64,000 bases of DNA from CAINVV01 sp037137375 (lineage in GTDB: Bacteria > Bacteroidota > Bacteroidia > Bacteroidales > Prolixibacteraceae). This document shows positions 1 to 8,420 of the stretch, piece after piece. Location: contig JBAXKJ010000013.1 of the NCBI GenBank assembly GCA_037137375.1, forward strand, positions 62,001 through 126,000. The letters are read 5' to 3'. Each line of letters opens with the position of its first letter. Positions within the stretch are counted from its first letter, which is position 1. The notes beneath the pieces are model-generated. The model saw only the letters and a list, made by a program, of their open reading frames with translations, was not told the DNA's origin and made no database searches. A program made the translations under genes and the position numbers.

Positions 1-1373
1 TCAAGTTCATAACCGGCTTCAAGTTTGGAGTCTTCCGAGAGTGGATTGGCATATTCGGCCAATAATTGTGACTCATTGTTCGAATGATGATAAAACATGT
101 TATCATAAAAAGTATAGGAAGACGGAAGCCGATAAAGATTCGTATAATAATTGTCCTCCAGTTCGGTCGAATGTGAGCGCGTATAATTCACATTCAATTC
201 ATGTCCTTCCTTTCCGAAACTATGCTGATAAAAAGAGGTAAACTCCAGGTCGGTTTCAGTTTCCGGCAGAAAGCGATTCCGGTTGTAATCTTCCGACTTG
301 ACGGAATTATCGTAGACCGTGTAAACAGAATGATCATTTTGCTCCTGGTAGCGATAATTGTAATTTGCTGAAAGACCAAACTTGTTCAGATCGTTCACCT
401 TATAATCTGCACCCAGACCTCCAATATAGCTGATCGGTCGTCCGTGACTCTCCGAATGATTGACGACGCTTGAGGTCTCCTTTCCATTCAAAAACGTTTG
501 TGTTGAAATATCATTGATCCTCCTCCTGTCGTCCTGCCTCACTCCTGCATTTCCAAAAATATTGACCTTACCAGGATTGTAGTTCATGGCAAGATTGCCG
601 TTATACCGGTCATCATTTCCCGCATTGGCACTCACATTTCCATTAAGTCCTAAATTCTTATTCTTCTTCAGAACAATATTGATAATTCCTGAAGTGCCGT
701 CCGGCTTGTACTTGGCAGAAGGATTGGTGATGATTTCAACTTTCTCTATCGAATTTGCAGGAATCTGCTGAAGTACCGCTGCACGGTTCAGGTTCATCAT
801 GGCCGAAGGTTTACCGTTGATCAGGATAGTGACATTTTCTGATCCCCGGAGGCTCACATTTCCGTCTATATCCACCTGAACGGATGGAACATTCTGTAAC
901 AGATCACTCAGGGATCCGGTCTTACTCATCAGGTCCTGCCCTACATTAAAGGTTTTACGGTCAATAAAATTTACGAACGTGGATCTTTGTCCGGTAACCT
1001 CGACCTCTCCCAATGCTTTCACGGTTTCTGCAATATACAATCGCCCGATATTCAATTTACTAGCGGATGCACTAACCTTCAACACTTTAGTTTGGGTATT
1101 CTCGAATCCAATAAAACTATAATTTATCCTGTAGTCACCAAGTGGTACTTTTTCGAAAGAAAATTTCCCTTTGCTGTCAGAAACAGTTCCTGATACAAAA
1201 GTCGAATCCTGTGCTTTCTTCAGGATTACCTGTACAAATTCGAGGGGTTTGTCGGACGATTTTTCTATCACATAACCGGAAATACTTCCCTGGATAGGTT
1301 TTTGGGCAAAGGAGCTAAATGCACTCAGGCAGATGATACAACAGACTGCAGGCCAGTTTTTGGTTTTGAACAT
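1..1373 (-). CDS. TonB-dependent outer-membrane receptor, 5' part (runs off left edge)
   Basis: The reading frame stays open from an ATG at 1373 to the window edge, giving about 457 residues. It begins with a signal peptide ending in SSFAQ. Next come a carboxypeptidase-regulatory-like Ig fold (residues about 30-115, with GYVIEKSSDKPLEFVQV and the typical FSFEKVPLGDYRI strand) and a TonB plug domain (about 125-235, with LRGSENVTILINGKPS and KPDGTSGIINIVLKK). The remainder, rich in N and Y, is the first part of the beta-barrel. This order matches the outer-membrane-beta-barrel family of TonB-dependent receptors, not the SusC/RagA family, because no SusD partner follows and the RagA signature is missing. 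The ligand cannot be told. The C-terminal barrel lies outside the window, so integrity cannot be judged. Confidence 0.9.
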   Translation of the reverse strand, partial: MFKTKNWPAVCCIICLSAFSSFAQKPIQGSISGYVIEKSSDKPLEFVQVILKKAQDSTFVSGTVSDSKGKFSFEKVPLGDYRINYSFIGFENTQTKVLKVSASASKLNIGRLYIAETVKALGEVEVTGQRSTFVNFIDRKTFNVGQDLMSKTGSLSDLLQNVPSVQVDIDGNVSLRGSENVTILINGKPSAMMNLNRAAVLQQIPANSIEKVEIITNPSAKYKPDGTSGIINIVLKKNKNLGLNGNVSANAGNDDRYNGNLAMNYNPGKVNIFGNAGVRQDDRRRINDISTQTFLNGKETSSVVNHSESHGRPISYIGGLGADYKVNDLNKFGLSANYNYRYQEQNDHSVYTVYDNSVKSEDYNRNRFLPETETDLEFTSFYQHSFGKEGHELNVNYTRSHSTELEDNYYTNLYRLPSSYTFYDNMFYHHSNNESQLLAEYANPLSEDSKLEAGYEL

Positions 1374-1463
1374 AGGTTGAAATAAATATAAGCTACAAAG
1401 TAAAGAGTCAACTTTGTAGAAATATTGGACTTTACCGCATTAGATTAGTTTAATTATCAAATT

Positions 1464-1640
1464 CTAAAAAATGGCATTAAATAAATAACCAACAATCAAT
1501 ATTCCTATGGCAACAACTCCTACAAAAGTCAGGATCAAAGGCATCTTCAAAACTTTTTTCAGGATGATCATTTCGGGGAATGAAAGGCCTATGACTGCCA
1601 TCATGAATGCAAGTGAAGTTCCGAGTGATGCCCCATGGCT
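1464..1640 (-). pseudogene. C-terminal remnant of a COG0701-type (YraQ/ArsP-like) membrane permease
   Basis: On the minus strand one frame ending in TAG at 1464-1466 encodes about 57 residues with no usable upstream start. It reads GASLGTSLAFMMAVIGLS, then PEMIILKKVLKMPLIL, then VGVVAIGILIVGYLFNAIF before the stop. From memory this strongly resembles the last two transmembrane helices of predicted permeases of the COG0701 family, which export metals or metalloids in some members. The frame continues upstream into unrelated sequence and a stop just beyond 1680, where the LamG-protein gene ends. So only the tail of the permease is left. I read it as a deletion scar: the first 250 or more residues are missing. 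It fills the otherwise gene-free stretch 1374-1680. The family assignment rests on sequence recall, not an alignment. Confidence 0.7.
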
Positions 1641-1680
1641 TTGGCGAACCGGGCTGCCTATTTGTGGTTTTTGGAAATTA

Positions 1681-2550
1681 TCAGGGATAAAATCCGGCTA
1701 GCTCCTCTTCCGTCAAGGCCCGGCTAAAAACCGCCAATCCGCCAATCTGACCCTTAAAGAAATTCCCCATTCCTGATTTTAGCAACACGGCACCAACCGT
1801 AAAATCGGATCCGTTATTCCCCATTCCATCAGGAAAAAGCCAGGGATTCTTGGACCGTATTATTCCATTTGAATAGCCTTCAAATCCTTTGGTGTGATCA
1901 ATCAGTTCAGGCTCACGTGGTTCAAATTTACCGTTCAGAAATGACCTGATACATAAACCATCGTAAGTAAAAGCAACGCATACCCAGGTATTTGCCGGAA
2001 CTTCCTGTTTACTTGCAGAATAATCAATTGAATAAGGGAAAGGAGGAGTAGGTTTCCCCGATTGGGAAATATGGCCACAGACCTGGTTCTTTCCATTATA
2101 ATGCGGCAGGGAAACAAAAAGCCCATACTGTCTCTTACCTCCATCCTGGTATTCATTCCATAACCCACCAACAAAACCAGTTTGCTCTCCGGTCCATTTT
2201 ATCCAGGCAACCACTGTGACTCCCTGGCCTTTGCCATAAATATTCAATTTTCCGGTCTGTTTGCCCGGTAAACACAGATAAGCCTTGTTGCCGAATTGGG
2301 CAGAGTAACCGGATAGCGGGCCCTCACTGACCCTGGGGATGGTTCCATCAAATTCCTTCAAAGGATATTTTCGCGTACCAAAAGCATTTCGTATGGTTCC
2401 CTCCTTCTCGCTGAAATCCCAGACAGCCACCAAATTTTTTGTTGCTGCGACTTTTTTAAGCACACGAGAATTAGTTCTTGCTGAGGCTTCAATCGAAATC
2501 AAAATGAGGCAAAAACCGAAAAGAAGCATAATTCTATATAAGCCCTTCAT
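1681..2550 (-). CDS. Secreted LamG/concanavalin A-like domain protein
   Basis: The product has 289 residues. A signal peptide (hydrophobic LLFGFCLILISIEASA) is followed by one jelly-roll domain covering most of the chain. Typical LamG-like strands are visible: VTVVAWIKWTG near residue 110, TWVCVAFTYDGLCIRSFLNGK near 195, and FKGQIGGLAVFSRALTEEELAGFY at the C-terminus, the classic closing strand of the family. No catalytic domain is attached, so it probably binds carbohydrate or a surface ligand in the periplasm or outside the cell. The stop codon abuts a permease remnant, so this gene may have moved in next to, or survived, a deletion. The upstream 193 bases to the divergent gene at 2744 should hold both promoters, but I see no clear Bacteroidota -7 element. 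Confidence 0.82.
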   Translation of the reverse strand: MKGLYRIMLLFGFCLILISIEASARTNSRVLKKVAATKNLVAVWDFSEKEGTIRNAFGTRKYPLKEFDGTIPRVSEGPLSGYSAQFGNKAYLCLPGKQTGKLNIYGKGQGVTVVAWIKWTGEQTGFVGGLWNEYQDGGKRQYGLFVSLPHYNGKNQVCGHISQSGKPTPPFPYSIDYSASKQEVPANTWVCVAFTYDGLCIRSFLNGKFEPREPELIDHTKGFEGYSNGIIRSKNPWLFPDGMGNNGSDFTVGAVLLKSGMGNFFKGQIGGLAVFSRALTEEELAGFYP

Positions 2551-2743
2551 ATTCTTTATTTTGTCAACTTAATCATCTTGCAGGAGAGAAATACTTTCAA
2601 TTTATCCTCCGAACTAAGGTGAAATTTTGTTAAAAATAGGTTAAAATAAATTCCCTTGTGTAACGATTGAAAAATTGGAGCGTCTTATTGGTGAGTTTAA
2701 ACAGATAAAAACAAAAATTGTAAACATTAAAAAATCAATAGTC

Positions 2744-3214
2744 ATGAAACGAATTTTTTTAACCGCAGTAATTATCCTGACCGTATATATCACGTCGATG
2801 GCAAACACATTAGTCTCTGAAGGACAGAGCAATACAAAATTTGGAACCTACAAAATAACAAAACTTGAGGAGCAATTTATGTTAAATGGAAGGGAATTGG
2901 ACAAATACCTGATTTCCTATGAAAAACCCGAAATGAAAGTTATTGTTGCAGTGGACAAACAAAAGAATTGCAAAAAATACTATGTGCTCTCTGGAGAACT
3001 AGCCATCCAGTATGAATGTAACGGGTTATATTTTGGAATCAGCAAGCTGGACAAGGAAATGCTCGACAAGGGCTTTACGACCCCTGCTGCAAATCTTAAC
3101 CTTGCAGAATACTACAACCAGAGGGTCTTAACCGACCAAACAACTGGGACGATTGACCACTTAAACCTGATAGCTTCTTACTATCCCGGATTATTGAAAG
3201 AAAAAATTTCCTAA
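2744..3214 (+). CDS. Small exported protein of unknown function
   Basis: I place the start at the ATG at 2744 rather than an in-frame ATG 23 codons earlier, because it begins a clean signal peptide (MKRIFLTAVIILTVYITSMA) and the upstream codons are Lys/Ile-rich leader-like sequence. The mature protein is about 135 residues, mixed charged and aromatic, with one Cys in each half (NCKKYY and QYECNG), which could form a disulfide in the periplasm. I do not recognise a family. It is monocistronic: a strong hairpin with a T run follows 23 bases after the stop. Its neighbour on the left is divergent. Confidence 0.7.
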   Translation: MKRIFLTAVIILTVYITSMANTLVSEGQSNTKFGTYKITKLEEQFMLNGRELDKYLISYEKPEMKVIVAVDKQKNCKKYYVLSGELAIQYECNGLYFGISKLDKEMLDKGFTTPAANLNLAEYYNQRVLTDQTTGTIDHLNLIASYYPGLLKEKIS

Positions 3215-3237
3215 ATCCGCATACTCTATATATTCTC

Positions 3238-3275
3238 AAAGGAAAGACATCCAAAAGGTGTCTTTCCTTTTTTTT
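3238..3275 (+). terminator. Intrinsic terminator after the small exported protein
   Basis: A 12-base stem (3238-3249 pairing with 3259-3270) continues with a bulged T, a further CC/GG pair and an AAAA loop. It is followed directly by a T run. It ends the transcript of the gene stopping at 3214 and separates it from the protease gene starting at 3317. Confidence 0.85.
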
Positions 3276-3316
3276 ATATTTGTGTTACTGCTTCATTGAG
3301 TGGCAGACATTCTCAA

Positions 3317-4342
3317 ATGCAACTTTGTTTTTCTATCCTGTATCTGTTTCTTGCTTGCATGGCAGGTATTACCTGTTCCGAAACGCCAATATACAAATGG
3401 ACTCTTGCCACTAATTACAATATCAATGGTACTGCCCTTGTATATCCGTTTATGCAGGCCAATAGATTTTCTCCGGAGAACAACCTTAAATCTGATTCTG
3501 TCATCATCCCTCTGAAGCGTGCCGGCAGGTTGTTCCTGATTGAAGCAAAAGTGGATAACGAAATTGGAAACCTCGTTTTTGATACTGGCGCTAATGGTCT
3601 GGTTTTTAACAGTACCTATTTCAGAAACCATAACAAAACCAGGGCTGCTTCATCGAACGGTATCATGGGTGATGCGGGTACAGTAGAAGCCGTAACCCTC
3701 GATCACATTGAATTCGCCGGATTATCCTATAAAAAAATCACCGCCGACATGACCAATCTTGGGCCGATCGAAAACAGACGAGGCGTAAAGATTCTGGGTC
3801 TGATTGGATTCAACATGTTCAGGGATTTTGAGATCCTGATTGATTCAAAAAATAATCAGCTTAAATTATTTAAGATAGATAAATCCGGCAACCGGGTCAA
3901 TTCTAATAAATCGACTTTCTATCCGGATCAAACTCAAAAATTCAGGACCAGCGCAGCCTCGAATATTGTCTTTCTGGAAGGAAATATCAATGGAAAGAGC
4001 CTTACCTTTTGTTTTGATACCGGAGCCGAGACGAATGTGATTAGCAGCTACTCCGGCAAAGCAGTTCTGAACACCCTTACGATCACCAGACGTGCTGGTC
4101 TTCGGGGTGTCGGAGGTGTTGGTTCCGACGTGTTGTATGGGGTCATGAATGATTTTCTGATCGGAAAAAGGCAGATCAAGGGCATGGAAACCATCGTCTC
4201 CAATCTTGGGGCCTTAAGTGAGGCATACGGAACGAAAATTGATGGTATGTTAGGATTCAATTTCATGGAACAAGGAGTTCTTTGCATTAATTTTCAAAAA
4301 GGCCAATTTGGAATTCAATTTACGAAAGGAGAATTGGAATGA
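3317..4342 (+). CDS. Single-chain double retropepsin-like aspartic protease
   Basis: The ATG at 3317 gives 341 residues starting with a hydrophobic signal sequence (MQLCFSILYLFLACMAGI). An in-frame TTG at 3296 is less likely because it adds only polar residues before the signal. Two copies of the aspartyl-protease core are visible: FDTGANGLVF near residue 87 and FDTGAETNVIS near 234. Each is followed by the glycine-rich ILGLIGFNMF or GMLGFNFM strand that closes a retropepsin lobe. Viral-type retropepsins work as homodimers with one Asp per chain; here both lobes are on one chain, so an intramolecular active site is plausible. The stop overlaps the next start by four bases (ATGA), so the two proteins are probably translated together. 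The substrate is unknown and the likely location is the periplasm. Confidence 0.8.
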   Translation: MQLCFSILYLFLACMAGITCSETPIYKWTLATNYNINGTALVYPFMQANRFSPENNLKSDSVIIPLKRAGRLFLIEAKVDNEIGNLVFDTGANGLVFNSTYFRNHNKTRAASSNGIMGDAGTVEAVTLDHIEFAGLSYKKITADMTNLGPIENRRGVKILGLIGFNMFRDFEILIDSKNNQLKLFKIDKSGNRVNSNKSTFYPDQTQKFRTSAASNIVFLEGNINGKSLTFCFDTGAETNVISSYSGKAVLNTLTITRRAGLRGVGGVGSDVLYGVMNDFLIGKRQIKGMETIVSNLGALSEAYGTKIDGMLGFNFMEQGVLCINFQKGQFGIQFTKGELE

Positions 4343-5790
4343 GCATAAAAATTCGCGACATACTTCTTATTATCCTCCTATTATGCTCATTTGCAGCAAA
4401 CGCGCAATTTGATCCGGCTAAAGTTTGTAAGATTGAAAACGGAAATCTTACCTTTCGCTTAAACACGAAATGGACTCAAAAAGAGAAGAAAGAGATTTCT
4501 GAAATGTTTGACCTTGATAGTACCCTGATAGCTCGTGCCTTCAAACTGGAACCTTTAATCAACGTAGATGGCGAAGAATGGAAGGTTAAAAAGCTAAATC
4601 CCAGTATCATTGAGCTCACAAAACCACTTGTTTCCAAAGAAATTACACGTAACAACCGAATGGATGACGTTTTTCTTCTGATGGATAAATGGATGAATTT
4701 CTCAGGAAATATTGTTACTGAAGCTGAAATATATGGAGTCAATAGTTTTTCAATCCCTAATACTTTTGTCTACGAAAAAGGGAATGATGCCTGGTTTTAC
4801 CTTCCTGGTAATAAAAGTGCCGACAAAGTATACCTCTCAGGAACTTTCAACAATTGGAGCACCAACCAGGATCCAATGAAACCAAATAATACCGGTTGGA
4901 CAAAAGATCTTAAGCTCAAACCCGGGAAATACGCTTATAAATTTATCGCAGACGGCAAATGGATTCCAGATCCTTACAATAAATTGCGTGAAAAGGACGG
5001 GGCCGGAAAGTACAATTCGGTCGTATATTGTCCCAATCATCTTTTCGAATTGAAAGGTTACGAGAAAGCCCACAGGGTTGTCGTAACCGGAAATTTCCTA
5101 AAATGGAGCACTCGTGGCTTGTCCATGATAAAGACACATGAGGGATGGAAACTGCCCATTTATTTCAGGGATGGAACCTATGCATACAAATTCATTGTCG
5201 ATGATCAATGGATTGTTGACCCTTCCAACAAAATGACCAAGCCTGATAGTCAGGGCAATCTCAATTCATTTATCTCCATTGGGGAACCCTATCTTTTTAA
5301 ACTGGAAGGATTTACTGATGCCAGGAAGGTCATACTTACCGGCTCTTTCGAAGGGTGGAGCAAGAATGAGCTGTTGATGGAAAGGAATGAAAATGGATGG
5401 CAACTTCCTTATGTTGTTCCAGCCGGCAACTATGAATACAAATTTATCGTGGATGGCAAGTGGATGACCGATCCTAAGAATCCTTTTTCGACAGGTTCAG
5501 GAAATACAGAAAATTCATTTATTGCACTGAAAGCCAATCATTTATTTCAGCTTAATAATTATTCCGGGGCAAACAATGTGATCGTCACAGGTAGTTTCAA
5601 CGGATGGGATAAAAACGGATACCGAATGAAAAAGGAGAATGGGAAGTGGATCTTCCCCATTTTTCTCAAACCCGGAAAATACACTTATAAATTTATTGTC
5701 GATGGAACCTGGATTCTCGACCCGGAGAACAAACTTTTTGAGCAGAACGAGTATAATACAAACAACTCTGTTTTATGGATTGAACCTTAA
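4339..5790 (+). CDS. Exported protein with four CBM48/AMPK-type glycogen-binding repeats
   Basis: The 483-residue product starts with a signal peptide (LLIILLLCSFAANAQ). Residues about 25-145 are an unrecognised N-terminal domain. Then come four repeats of roughly 80 residues, each with the pattern V-x-G-x-F-x-x-W, a GW or KW turn, a P-G-x-Y-x-Y-K-F-I strand, and D-G-x-W-x-x-D-P. Repeat centres are near residues 170, 255, 345 and 425 (GTFNNWS, GNFLKWS, GSFEGWS, GSFNGWD). This is the E-set fold used by AMPK beta subunits and CBM48 to bind alpha-glucans. No catalytic domain is present, so the protein looks like a multivalent glycan binder. It overlaps the protease gene upstream by four bases. 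Whether it really binds alpha-glucan is inferred from fold alone. Confidence 0.8.
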   Translation: MSIKIRDILLIILLLCSFAANAQFDPAKVCKIENGNLTFRLNTKWTQKEKKEISEMFDLDSTLIARAFKLEPLINVDGEEWKVKKLNPSIIELTKPLVSKEITRNNRMDDVFLLMDKWMNFSGNIVTEAEIYGVNSFSIPNTFVYEKGNDAWFYLPGNKSADKVYLSGTFNNWSTNQDPMKPNNTGWTKDLKLKPGKYAYKFIADGKWIPDPYNKLREKDGAGKYNSVVYCPNHLFELKGYEKAHRVVVTGNFLKWSTRGLSMIKTHEGWKLPIYFRDGTYAYKFIVDDQWIVDPSNKMTKPDSQGNLNSFISIGEPYLFKLEGFTDARKVILTGSFEGWSKNELLMERNENGWQLPYVVPAGNYEYKFIVDGKWMTDPKNPFSTGSGNTENSFIALKANHLFQLNNYSGANNVIVTGSFNGWDKNGYRMKKENGKWIFPIFLKPGKYTYKFIVDGTWILDPENKLFEQNEYNTNNSVLWIEP

Positions 5791-5882
5791 AATTTCTTAC
5801 AAATTAGCAACCTTTATTGACCAGAATTTTATAATTATACAGAAGTAAATAATTAAATCGAACATTTAGTAATAAAATATAT

Positions 5883-7181
5883 ATGAAACAGTTAGACATC
5901 AATTTAATGCATCCGGCAGAACAGATAAATGTAATCATCGGGCGCATCTACCTGAGTGGCATGACTACCACTTCGGGTGGCAACATTTCCATCAAGGATG
6001 AAAATGGAGATATCTGGATCACACCTTCAGGTGTTGACAAAGGTTCGTTGACCATCAAAGATATTGTCTGTATCAAGAAGGATGGCGCAGTCATTGGATT
6101 GCACAAACCATCTTCTGAATTTCCTTTCCACAAGGCCATCTACGAGACCCGACCGGAATTGAAAGCGATCATTCACGCTCACCCACCTGGGTTGGTTGCC
6201 TTTAGTATTGCCAGAAAAGTTCCGAACACCAACATTGTCCCGCAGGCACGTTATATCTGTGGAGAGGTCGGATTTGCACCTTATGGCTGTCCGGGAAGCG
6301 AGGATCTTGGTAAGAAAATTGCTAAAGAATTTGAGAATACCCGTTTCAAGGCCGTCATCATGGAAAACCATGGTGTTGTGCTGGGAGGAGTGGATATGAT
6401 GGATGCCTACCAGCGCTTCGAAACACTGGAATTTTGCTGTCGAACGATCATCAATGCCGGGACTTTAGGCAATGTAAATACTCTGACCGACGATCAGATT
6501 TCCCAGTACAGCAATCATTTTCCAAAGAATATCATGCATTTCATGGATGTGAATTATCCTTCCGAGGAGCGGGCTTTGCGTTCTGATATGGTGCGGATCA
6601 TTCGTCGCGCCTGCAACCAGGGACTGATGATTTCTACCTATGGCACAGTCTCCGTGAGATGGCAGGAGAATGATTTCCTGATTACTCCCCGCGATGTGGC
6701 CCGCTGGGACATCTTGCCGAGTGATATCGTTCAAATTAAGAATGGAATGGCAGAAGCCGGTAAAGTCCCGAGTCGCTCTGTGGCTTTACATCAGCGAATT
6801 TATCAGCTGAATCCTCAGATCAATTCAATCATCTCTACCCAACCGGTGAACCTGATGGCACATGCGGTGAGCGGACAAAAATTTGATGTCCGTACAATTC
6901 CTGAAAGTTGGATTTTCCTCCAGGATGTGCCTTCAGTTCCCTTCGGCCTGCTTTACAACGATGTGGACAAGATGGCAAAATTGTTCAACAATAACCGGGT
7001 AATTTTAGTGGATAACGATTGTGTTTTCGTCACCGGCGACAAATTACTGAACACTTTCGATTACCTCGAAGTTGCCGAATTCTCAGCTAACTCATTGGTA
7101 ATGGCCTCCTCCATCGGTCCACTGCAACCCATGGGAGATCAGGAAATCGATGAACTGAGGATCGCCTTCAACGTAAAATAA
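5883..7181 (+). CDS. Tandem class II aldolase/adducin protein with degenerate second domain
   Basis: The 432 residues contain two copies of the class II aldolase fold. The first (about 8-215) has the zinc ligands and proton shuttle expected of fuculose/rhamnulose-phosphate aldolases: SEFPFHKAIY, then HAHPPG, then ENHGVV. The second (about 230-425) keeps the fold (TYGTVSVRWQENDFLITP, IYQLNPQINSII) but replaces HAH with STQ and NHG with NDC, so it cannot bind the metal in the same way. The protein has no signal peptide and would be cytoplasmic. Lone class II aldolases are about 210-230 residues, so this is a duplication-fusion with a likely pseudo-enzyme half. The GH43 gene begins only four bases downstream, so the two are probably co-transcribed. 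The substrate is probably a deoxysugar or pentulose phosphate, by family only. Confidence 0.85.
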   Translation: MKQLDINLMHPAEQINVIIGRIYLSGMTTTSGGNISIKDENGDIWITPSGVDKGSLTIKDIVCIKKDGAVIGLHKPSSEFPFHKAIYETRPELKAIIHAHPPGLVAFSIARKVPNTNIVPQARYICGEVGFAPYGCPGSEDLGKKIAKEFENTRFKAVIMENHGVVLGGVDMMDAYQRFETLEFCCRTIINAGTLGNVNTLTDDQISQYSNHFPKNIMHFMDVNYPSEERALRSDMVRIIRRACNQGLMISTYGTVSVRWQENDFLITPRDVARWDILPSDIVQIKNGMAEAGKVPSRSVALHQRIYQLNPQINSIISTQPVNLMAHAVSGQKFDVRTIPESWIFLQDVPSVPFGLLYNDVDKMAKLFNNNRVILVDNDCVFVTGDKLLNTFDYLEVAEFSANSLVMASSIGPLQPMGDQEIDELRIAFNVK

Positions 7182-7185
7182 CTTC

Positions 7186-8250
7186 GTGAAAACATTCTTT
7201 CTTACCCTACTCTTCATTAGTTATTTCTTACCAGGAAGGCACTTATTGGTGACTTCCTCCCTCCCATTGGTTCCTGAAACAGGGGCACAAAAGGGAGATT
7301 TTACCAATCCGGTTTGGAATGGTGCAGATCCTTGGATGGTAAAAAAAGACAATTACTACATTTATATCCGGTCTGTCAATTCGAATGTTAAATCAATCCT
7401 GGTTTCCCAATCGGATAAAATGACCGTCAAAGGTGAAGAGAAAACCATTTGGACTGCACCTTCCTCCGGATGGAATAAAACCTGTGTCTGGGCCCCGGAA
7501 ATTCATTTTATAGACGGAAAGTGGTATGTATACTATGCGGCCGGTGAATCGGGCCCACCATTTATCCATCAGCGCACCGGGGTTCTTCGCTCGAAATCCA
7601 GCGATGTTTTTAGTGAATACGAAGACATGGGACAACTGTACACCGGCGACCATCCGGGTGATTCGTCCTCGAACATCTGGGCAATCGACATGACCATTTT
7701 GCAACACAAGGGAAAATTATATGCCATCTGGTCGGGATGGCTCAAGCAGGAAACGACCGATGCAACCGCCCAACACCTGTATATTTCTGAGATGAGTAAC
7801 CCTTACACACTCAAGGGCAAACGGGTAAAGCTTTCTTCTCCCGAAGCAAGTTGGGAGACAGGTGGGCCGCTTAATTTGAATGAAGGCCCTGAAATTCTTA
7901 AGCATGAGGACCAAGTTTTCATCATCTATTCCTGCCGTGAGTCCTGGTTGGTCGACTACCGGCTGGGGATGCTTCAACTCATTGACCCAGATGGTAATTT
8001 ACTCGACCCGGATAACTGGAAGAAGAGCGGACCTGTATTTCAGGGAAACGATGCCGTCTTTGGGGTTGGACATTGCTCTTTTGTTAAATCGCCGGATAAT
8101 TCAACTGACTGGATCATCTATCATTCAAAGAAAAGCACTAAACCTGGTTGGGATCGGGATGTAAGGATGCAGCCGTTCAAATGGAACGCCGATGGCACGC
8201 CTGTTTTCGGAGAACCGATACCCGCAGGCACGCGAATCAATCTTCCCTAA
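7186..8250 (+). CDS. Exported GH43-family glycoside hydrolase
   Basis: The start is GTG at 7186, giving a signal peptide (MKTFFLTLLFISYFLPG) and 354 residues in all. All three catalytic acids of the five-bladed GH43 propeller are visible: the base Asp48 in NGADPWMV, the pKa-modulating Asp168 in WAIDMTIL, and the acid Glu233 in LNEGPEI. Further family marks are WAPEIHFIDGKWYVYYA and the C-terminal GVGHCSFVKSPD. Members act on alpha-L-arabinofuranosides, beta-xylosides or related linkages; specificity cannot be read from the motifs. It follows the aldolase gene with a four-base gap. There is no appended CBM. Confidence 0.9.
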   Translation: MKTFFLTLLFISYFLPGRHLLVTSSLPLVPETGAQKGDFTNPVWNGADPWMVKKDNYYIYIRSVNSNVKSILVSQSDKMTVKGEEKTIWTAPSSGWNKTCVWAPEIHFIDGKWYVYYAAGESGPPFIHQRTGVLRSKSSDVFSEYEDMGQLYTGDHPGDSSSNIWAIDMTILQHKGKLYAIWSGWLKQETTDATAQHLYISEMSNPYTLKGKRVKLSSPEASWETGGPLNLNEGPEILKHEDQVFIIYSCRESWLVDYRLGMLQLIDPDGNLLDPDNWKKSGPVFQGNDAVFGVGHCSFVKSPDNSTDWIIYHSKKSTKPGWDRDVRMQPFKWNADGTPVFGEPIPAGTRINLP

Positions 8251-8393
8251 AAAGGCAAAGAAACTGGTCGTTATTTTCAAGTTCCAATAGCCGTAAAATT
8301 TAGAAATCCATAATAGCAAAGACTTAGTGGAATTCCAGAATATCTTTTTTCTGATGATGGATATTTTTATTACTTTTATTAATTACACCAACA

Positions 8394-8417
8394 ATATTGT
8401 TTCCTAATAAACAATAT
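8394..8417. promoter_or_regulatory. Inverted repeat over the ribosome-binding region of the hybrid kinase gene
   Basis: ATATTGTTT at 8394-8402 and AAACAATAT at 8409-8417 are perfect 9-base complements with a 6-base CCTAAT loop, ending three bases before the ATG at 8421. As RNA it would cover the initiation region; as DNA it could be an operator. No purine-rich Shine-Dalgarno is visible here, which is common in Bacteroidota. Confidence 0.4.
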
Positions 8418-8420
8418 GTC

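Noticed and set aside
4339..5790. Possible DNA tandem repeat
   Set aside because: The repetition is at the protein level (four diverged domains); the nucleotide sequences differ too much to be a recent DNA repeat.
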